A stretch of DNA of 40,526 nt from positions 1-40,526 of the forward strand of contig NZ_JABXKL010000051.1 in the NCBI RefSeq assembly GCF_017114995.1. Reading direction: 5' to 3'. Positions 36,314 through 40,526 of the stretch are shown piece by piece. The translations under genes and the position numbers were made by a program. The DNA is from Nostoc sp. NMS9 (GTDB taxonomy: Bacteria > Cyanobacteriota > Cyanobacteriia > Cyanobacteriales > Nostocaceae). Each line of letters starts with the position of its first letter. Positions within the stretch are counted from its first letter, which is position 1. The notes beneath the pieces are model-generated. The model ran no database searches. It saw only the letters and a list, made by a program, of their open reading frames with translations, and had not been told where the DNA came from.

Positions 36314-37051
36314 ATGAATACAGGAAACACTGGCTTTACAGCAACTATTATAACCACTGCCATAACTACTGCCTTTGCCGTTGTAGCCGGAATAGTTAAT
36401 CACATTATGTCTGGCAACAGAGACAGAGAAAATCAGCAGACAACTGCATCGTTAAAATATACTGAGCAGCAGCTAGAAGAACTATATGGGCCACTTGCTT
36501 TTCTGATCTGGGAAGGTAGATGTACTTATACAGATTTAGTAAAAAAGTTTCTAGAAATGCGCCGTCAAAAACAAAACAATGGTGATAAAGATGATAAGAT
36601 AGTTCGCTTGCCAAACGAAGAAGAAATTAAACATAAAGGTGATAAAATAGGCCCCTTGCAAAACCAAGAAGAAATTAAACTCTGGATTTTTTGGATAGAA
36701 AAAGATGCTTTTCCTCGCCATGAAAAAATTAAAAAGCTTTTGATGACAAAGACACACTTAATTGAAGGTGAAATAATGCCAGAAAGTTATCTAAAATTTT
36801 TGGACTACCATAATTCCTGGAAAATAGAACATTTGCGGTGGCAAGAACAGCAAATTAAATATTCGGGGAAATCAAAATTTGACTTTCCATTAGAATTTGA
36901 AACTGAGGTTCTTAAAACTTTTAAAAACCTTAAGCGTCAACAAGCAAACTTTTTAAAAGCTAATCATGACTTACGCAAAAAGAGCCAAATTTACGCAAAA
37001 ACAGCCAAAAATATTAATTTATTGAACCGCCAAGACGCCAAGAATTCGTAG
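36314..37051 (+). CDS. Unknown N-anchored protein inserted in the urease cluster
   Basis: A 245-residue protein with one N-terminal membrane segment (TATIITTAITTAFAVVAGIV) followed by a long charged, helical cytoplasmic or periplasmic part. It contains an imperfect tandem duplication near residues 91-123: GDKDDKIVRLPNEEEIK and GDKIGPLQNQEEIK. The LEELYGPLAFLIWEG region is reminiscent of proteins with an N-terminal helix and a conserved LYGP-type motif found in many bacteria, but I do not recognise a function. It splits ureA from ureB and is AT-rich, consistent with later insertion. Role in urease is unlikely. Confidence 0.65.
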   Translation: MNTGNTGFTATIITTAITTAFAVVAGIVNHIMSGNRDRENQQTTASLKYTEQQLEELYGPLAFLIWEGRCTYTDLVKKFLEMRRQKQNNGDKDDKIVRLPNEEEIKHKGDKIGPLQNQEEIKLWIFWIEKDAFPRHEKIKKLLMTKTHLIEGEIMPESYLKFLDYHNSWKIEHLRWQEQQIKYSGKSKFDFPLEFETEVLKTFKNLKRQQANFLKANHDLRKKSQIYAKTAKNINLLNRQDAKNS

Positions 37052-37092
37052 ATTGTGCGTAATTTCTATTTAAATGAAATATTGGATTGAAC

Positions 37093-37398
37093 ATGATACC
37101 AGGAGAAATCATTACACCAGCAGGTGAAATTGAACTAAATGTTGGTCGTCCAACTGTAAAATTGCAAGTGTCAAATACAGGCGATCGCCCCATACAAGTT
37201 GGTTCCCACTATCACTTTTATGAAGTTAACACCGCCTTAAACTTTGACAGAGAACAAGCGCGAGGAATGCGCCTCGATATCCCCGCCGGAACCGCAGTTC
37301 GCTTTGAACCAGGCGATGCAAAAGAAATAACTCTAATCCCCCTCGTTGGTACTCGCCAAGTCTACGGCTTCAACGCCAAAATTAACGGAAACCTCTAA
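37093..37398 (+). CDS. ureB: Urease beta subunit
   Basis: A 101-residue urease beta subunit: [18 protein letters not shown], then [20 protein letters not shown] with its conserved H-Y-H-F-x-E segment, and [20 protein letters not shown] use the ATG at 37093; the frame also opens two codons earlier with TTG but relatives begin MIPGE. It follows the inserted gene by 41 bases and precedes ureC. A short GC-rich repeat (CTCCGCGTACCTCCGCGT) lies after the stop. Confidence 0.96.
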   Translation: MIPGEIITPAGEIELNVGRPTVKLQVSNTGDRPIQVGSHYHFYEVNTALNFDREQARGMRLDIPAGTAVRFEPGDAKEITLIPLVGTRQVYGFNAKINGNL

Positions 37399-37449
37399 AA
37401 ACTCTCCGCGTACCTCCGCGTCCCTTTGCGTTAAAAAAAAGGATTTTAT

Positions 37450-39165
37450 ATGCCTTACAGAATGGATCGCCGCGCCTACGCCGAAACTTATGGCCCAACA
37501 GTAGGCGATCGCATCCGACTTGCAGACACAGAATTATTTATTGAAGTTGAACAAGATTTCACCACCTACGGCGATGAAGTGAAATTTGGCGGTGGTAAAG
37601 TCATCCGAGACGGGATGGGACAATCCCCCATTTCTAACGCCGATGGTGCTGTAGATTTAGTAATTACTAATGCCTTAATTCTCGATTGGTGGGGTATTGT
37701 CAAAGCAGATATCGGCATTAAAGATGGCAATATTTTCAAAATTGGTAAAGCTGGAAATCCTTATATTCAAAATAATGTAGATATTATTATTGGCCCCGGA
37801 ACTGAAGCCTTAGCTGGTGAAGGAATGATTCTCACTGCTGGCGGTATTGATGCCCATATTCATTTTATTTGTCCCCAACAAATTGAAGTGGCGATCGCTT
37901 CTGGTATTACCACCATGATCGGCGGCGGTACTGGCCCCGCTACAGGTACAAATGCCACTACCTGCACCCCCGGACCTTGGAATATTTACCGAATGCTGCA
38001 AGCTGCTGATGCTTTTCCCGTCAACTTAGGATTTTTGGGTAAAGGTAACGCCAGTCAACCCCAAGGACTTGTAGAACAAGTAGTCGCTGGTGCAATGGGG
38101 TTAAAACTACATGAAGACTGGGGAACCACACCCGCAGCAATTGATACTTGCCTTAGTGTTGCGGATGAATATGATGTGCAAGTAGCGATTCATACTGATA
38201 CCCTGAACGAAGCCGGATTTGTCGAAGATACGATCGCCGCTTTCAAGAATCGTACCATCCACACCTACCACACCGAAGGCGCAGGCGGAGGACACGCACC
38301 AGATATCATCAAAGTTTGCAGCCAAGCCAATGTTCTGCCATCTTCCACCAATCCCACACGTCCTTACACCCTCAACACCTTAGACGAACACCTGGATATG
38401 TTGATGGTATGCCATCACCTCGACCCAGCGATCGCCGAAGATGTCGCTTTTGCGGAGTCTCGCATCCGCCGAGAAACCATTGCTGCGGAAGATATTTTGC
38501 ACGACTTAGGCGCATTTAGTATGATTTCTTCCGACTCCCAAGCGATGGGAAGAGTGGGCGAAGTTATAATTCGCACCTGGCAGACATCTCACAAAATGAA
38601 GGTGCAACGCGTAACTCTTAACCCACAAGGAACAGAGCAAAAAGCAGATAACTTTAGGGCAAAAAGATATGTTGCTAAGTATACTATTAATCCAGCGATC
38701 GCTCACGGAATTGCTCAATATGTGGGTTCAGTGGAAGAGGGAAAATTAGCAGATTTATGTTTGTGGCGTCCGGCATTTTTTGGCGTGAAACCAGAAATAG
38801 TGATTAAAGGCGGAATGATTGCATGGTCGCAAATGGGCGATGCTAACGCCAGTATTCCCACACCGCAACCAGTGTATATGCGGCCGATGTTTGGTAGTTT
38901 TGCAGGGGCGCGTCATGCCACATCATTAACTTTTGTTTCGCAATCAGCTTTAGAGAACGAAATTCCCAGCCAGCTAGGTTTACAAAAGGCAGCAGTTGCA
39001 GTTTCTGGAACACGCCAATTGAGTAAGCGGGATATGAAACTGAATGATGCACTACCACACATTGAAGTTGATCCAGAAACATACCAAGTCAGGGCAGATG
39101 GTGAGTTGCTGATTTGTGAACCTGCGACAATTTTACCAATGGCACAGAGGTACTTTTTGTTTTAG
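37450..39165 (+). CDS. ureC: Urease alpha subunit
   Basis: A 571-residue catalytic subunit. The nickel ligands and active site are intact: the H-x-H motif in [14 protein letters not shown], the carbamylated lysine in [28 protein letters not shown], the flap histidine in [14 protein letters not shown] and the final [18 protein letters not shown]. The start [20 protein letters not shown] is typical. It is preceded by an AAAAAAAAGG ribosome region. The downstream Rpn-family gene begins only 3 bases after its stop. Confidence 0.98.
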   Translation: MPYRMDRRAYAETYGPTVGDRIRLADTELFIEVEQDFTTYGDEVKFGGGKVIRDGMGQSPISNADGAVDLVITNALILDWWGIVKADIGIKDGNIFKIGKAGNPYIQNNVDIIIGPGTEALAGEGMILTAGGIDAHIHFICPQQIEVAIASGITTMIGGGTGPATGTNATTCTPGPWNIYRMLQAADAFPVNLGFLGKGNASQPQGLVEQVVAGAMGLKLHEDWGTTPAAIDTCLSVADEYDVQVAIHTDTLNEAGFVEDTIAAFKNRTIHTYHTEGAGGGHAPDIIKVCSQANVLPSSTNPTRPYTLNTLDEHLDMLMVCHHLDPAIAEDVAFAESRIRRETIAAEDILHDLGAFSMISSDSQAMGRVGEVIIRTWQTSHKMKVQRVTLNPQGTEQKADNFRAKRYVAKYTINPAIAHGIAQYVGSVEEGKLADLCLWRPAFFGVKPEIVIKGGMIAWSQMGDANASIPTPQPVYMRPMFGSFAGARHATSLTFVSQSALENEIPSQLGLQKAAVAVSGTRQLSKRDMKLNDALPHIEVDPETYQVRADGELLICEPATILPMAQRYFLF

Positions 39166-39168
39166 TTC

Positions 39169-40122
39169 ATGACCGAGCAACTTACTGATTACGATAGTCC
39201 TTGGAAGGAAGTCATTGAGCTATATTTTCCCCGCTTTCTGGAATTCTTTTTCACCCAAGCCTATGCCGAAATCGACTGGACGCGACCCTATGAATTTCTG
39301 GACACAGAACTGCAACAGCTAGAACCGGATGCAGAAATTGGGCGGCGTTTGGTCGATAAAGTTGCAAAAGTTTGGCTACTGGATGGAGAGGAAGCTTGGG
39401 TATTGGTTCATGTGGAAGTCCAAGGGCAATATGACAGCCAATTTGCCGAACGGATGTACACATATAATTACCGTTTATTTGACCGCCATAAAAAGCGAGT
39501 TATTAGTTTAGCAGTTTTAGCAGATGAACAAGCGAATTGGCGACCTTCCAGCTACAGCTATCAACTGGGCGGATGTCGCGTCAGCTTAGAGTTTCCTGTG
39601 GCGAAACTGTTGGACTATGAGCAAAGGTGGGAAACCCTAGAGCGAACAACCAACCCCTTTGGTGTAATTGTGATGGCGCATCTCAAGACCAAGGCAACGC
39701 AACGAAACCCACAAAATCGGCTACAGTGGAAACTAAGCCTAGTCAGACGGCTGTACGAACGGGGATATAGCCGGGAAGATATTCGGGAATTATTTCGGTT
39801 TATCGACTGGGTGATGGTTTTGCCAAAAGAGTTGGCACTTAGTTTTAAAACAGAAGTAAGAAGTTACGAGGAGGCAGATAGAATGCGGTACGTAACTAGT
39901 ATTGAAAGGCTAGCAAAAGAAGAAGGAATTGTCGAAAATGCTAGAGAAAGCTTGATTGCAGTGTTAGAAACACGATTTGGAGAAGTGCCAAGCTCTATTG
40001 TCGAAGTTATCAATAAGATAGAAGAACCATCTGTGCTAAAAACGCTTCTAAAAAGTGCGATCGCAATTCTTTCCACAGCAGAATTCCAGCAAGTTTTAGA
40101 TAGTCTCAACTCTGAGAAATAA
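39169..40122 (+). CDS. Rpn-family PD-(D/E)XK nuclease-like protein
   Basis: A 317-residue protein of the cyanobacterial Rpn/'cytosolic protein' group. The catalytic-type strand is AWVLVHVEVQGQYDSQFAER (E-x-Q of the PD-(D/E)XK core) and a helix-rich C-terminus follows with RRLYERGYSREDIRELFRFI. Such genes are numerous in Nostoc genomes and are thought to act as mobile-type endonucleases. The ATG lies 3 bases after the ureC stop, so it is expressed with urease if transcription continues. No frameshift is seen; probably intact. Confidence 0.8.
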   Translation: MTEQLTDYDSPWKEVIELYFPRFLEFFFTQAYAEIDWTRPYEFLDTELQQLEPDAEIGRRLVDKVAKVWLLDGEEAWVLVHVEVQGQYDSQFAERMYTYNYRLFDRHKKRVISLAVLADEQANWRPSSYSYQLGGCRVSLEFPVAKLLDYEQRWETLERTTNPFGVIVMAHLKTKATQRNPQNRLQWKLSLVRRLYERGYSREDIRELFRFIDWVMVLPKELALSFKTEVRSYEEADRMRYVTSIERLAKEEGIVENARESLIAVLETRFGEVPSSIVEVINKIEEPSVLKTLLKSAIAILSTAEFQQVLDSLNSEK

Positions 40123-40215
40123 ATATAGATACCGAGCGCCTTGTTGCCAGATATCGCTCTAGTGCAATCAGGTTTTAGGTAAGATGTGATTGCAAATTTA
40201 TAAATGAGCAATCTT

Positions 40216-40526
40216 CTATTCTAACGCTGATGAGTCTTCAAATTCAGGCTGAATAATCCTAGGATATTGATACAGTGGTACGGTGAAAGTGACTGTTGAG
40301 CCAAGTCCTTCGCCCACGCTGTAAAAATTTAGTTGACCATCCATAGCTTCTATGAGTTTCTGGGATATTGCCAGCCCTAAACCTGTACCGCCGTAATGGC
40401 GAGTTCGGGAGCCATCCACTTGAGAGAATAATTGAAATAGTTTATCTTGTTTGTCCAAAGAAACACCGATGCCAGTGTCTGCCACACGTACTCTCACCAT
40501 GCCAGGAAATTGCTGATCTTGAAAGT
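40216..40526 (-). CDS. Histidine kinase, C-terminal part (cut by the window)
   Basis: The minus-strand frame extends past the window edge. Visible are VRVRVADTGIGVSLDKQDKL (G1 box), LFQLFSQVDGSRTRHYGGTG (the F-box and start of G2) and TGLGLAISQKLIEAMDGQLN (G2), ending GSTVTFTVPLYQYP and a short acidic tail. This is the ATP-binding HATPase domain of a sensor histidine kinase. The sensory part, dimerisation helix and any receiver are outside. The end of the protein is complete at 40216. Confidence 0.88.
   Translation of the reverse strand, partial: FQDQQFPGMVRVRVADTGIGVSLDKQDKLFQLFSQVDGSRTRHYGGTGLGLAISQKLIEAMDGQLNFYSVGEGLGSTVTFTVPLYQYPRIIQPEFEDSSALE

Noticed and set aside
38107..39082. Minus-strand frames inside ureC
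   Set aside because: Shadows of a highly conserved gene with codon bias explaining the open frames.

Overview
This window is chromosomal DNA of a filamentous, Nostocales-type cyanobacterium (Nostoc/Anabaena relatives). The evidence is the phycobilisome gene apcD, the many HIP1 octamers (GCGATCGC), a geranylgeranyl-reductase-family gene and a phytol-kinase-like gene, a homologue of the small EF-hand calcium sensor CSE, and spacers filled with heptanucleotide tandem repeats and other short dispersed repeats typical of Nostoc. No tRNA, rRNA, CRISPR array or intact insertion sequence was recognised.

Layout. 0-2.6 kb is a gene graveyard: a secreted protein of unknown function, then remnants of an MDR-type quinone oxidoreductase, of an Rpn-family nuclease and of an asparaginyl-tRNA synthetase tail, then a MazF-type toxin-antitoxin pair. 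2.6-7.1 kb holds asnS, a coiled-coil membrane protein, an anti-sigma-type ATPase and rlmD. 7.2-9.2 kb holds apcD, a structured spacer with a minus-strand intrinsic terminator that suggests a small RNA, and a Doc-type toxin module. 9.2-15.2 kb is purL, purF and, convergent, lysS. 15.3-16.6 kb is a broken Uma2 nuclease gene whose two halves flank the EF-hand gene. 16.6-20.2 kb (minus) holds a periplasmic Spy-like protein, the reductase-family gene, frr, pyrH and a redoxin. 20.7-26.8 kb is a mix: an alpha/beta hydrolase, a membrane protein, a phytol kinase, yidD, a proline-rich small protein, ychF, a NIL-domain protein and a LuxR-type response regulator. 27.2-29.97 kb is a dead ferredoxin gene followed by groES-groEL with a textbook CIRCE operator and promoter. 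30-34.9 kb is accessory: a frameshifted Rpn nuclease, an orphan ParA, a methyltransferase, and an SPL-family radical SAM gene that overlaps a second methyltransferase-like gene. 35-39.2 kb is the urease cluster ureD-ureA-(unknown inserted gene)-ureB-ureC, closely followed by an Rpn-family gene. The window ends inside a histidine kinase.

How the genes work together. UreA, UreB and UreC form the urease holoenzyme and UreD is its nickel-insertion chaperone; ureE, ureF and ureG are not in the window. PurL and PurF act in de novo purine synthesis. PyrH and Frr are an overlapping housekeeping pair. GroES and GroEL are one heat-shock operon under HrcA/CIRCE control.

The most notable observations are: two complementary fragments of one oxidoreductase gene about 24 kb apart in opposite orientation, which look like an inversion scar; a duplicated asnS 3' end beside a toxin-antitoxin pair; a likely minus-strand sRNA after apcD; the overlapping SPL radical SAM/methyltransferase pair beside a ParA; and many small decay events (single-base frameshifts, spacer repeat inside purL, foreign gene inside ure).
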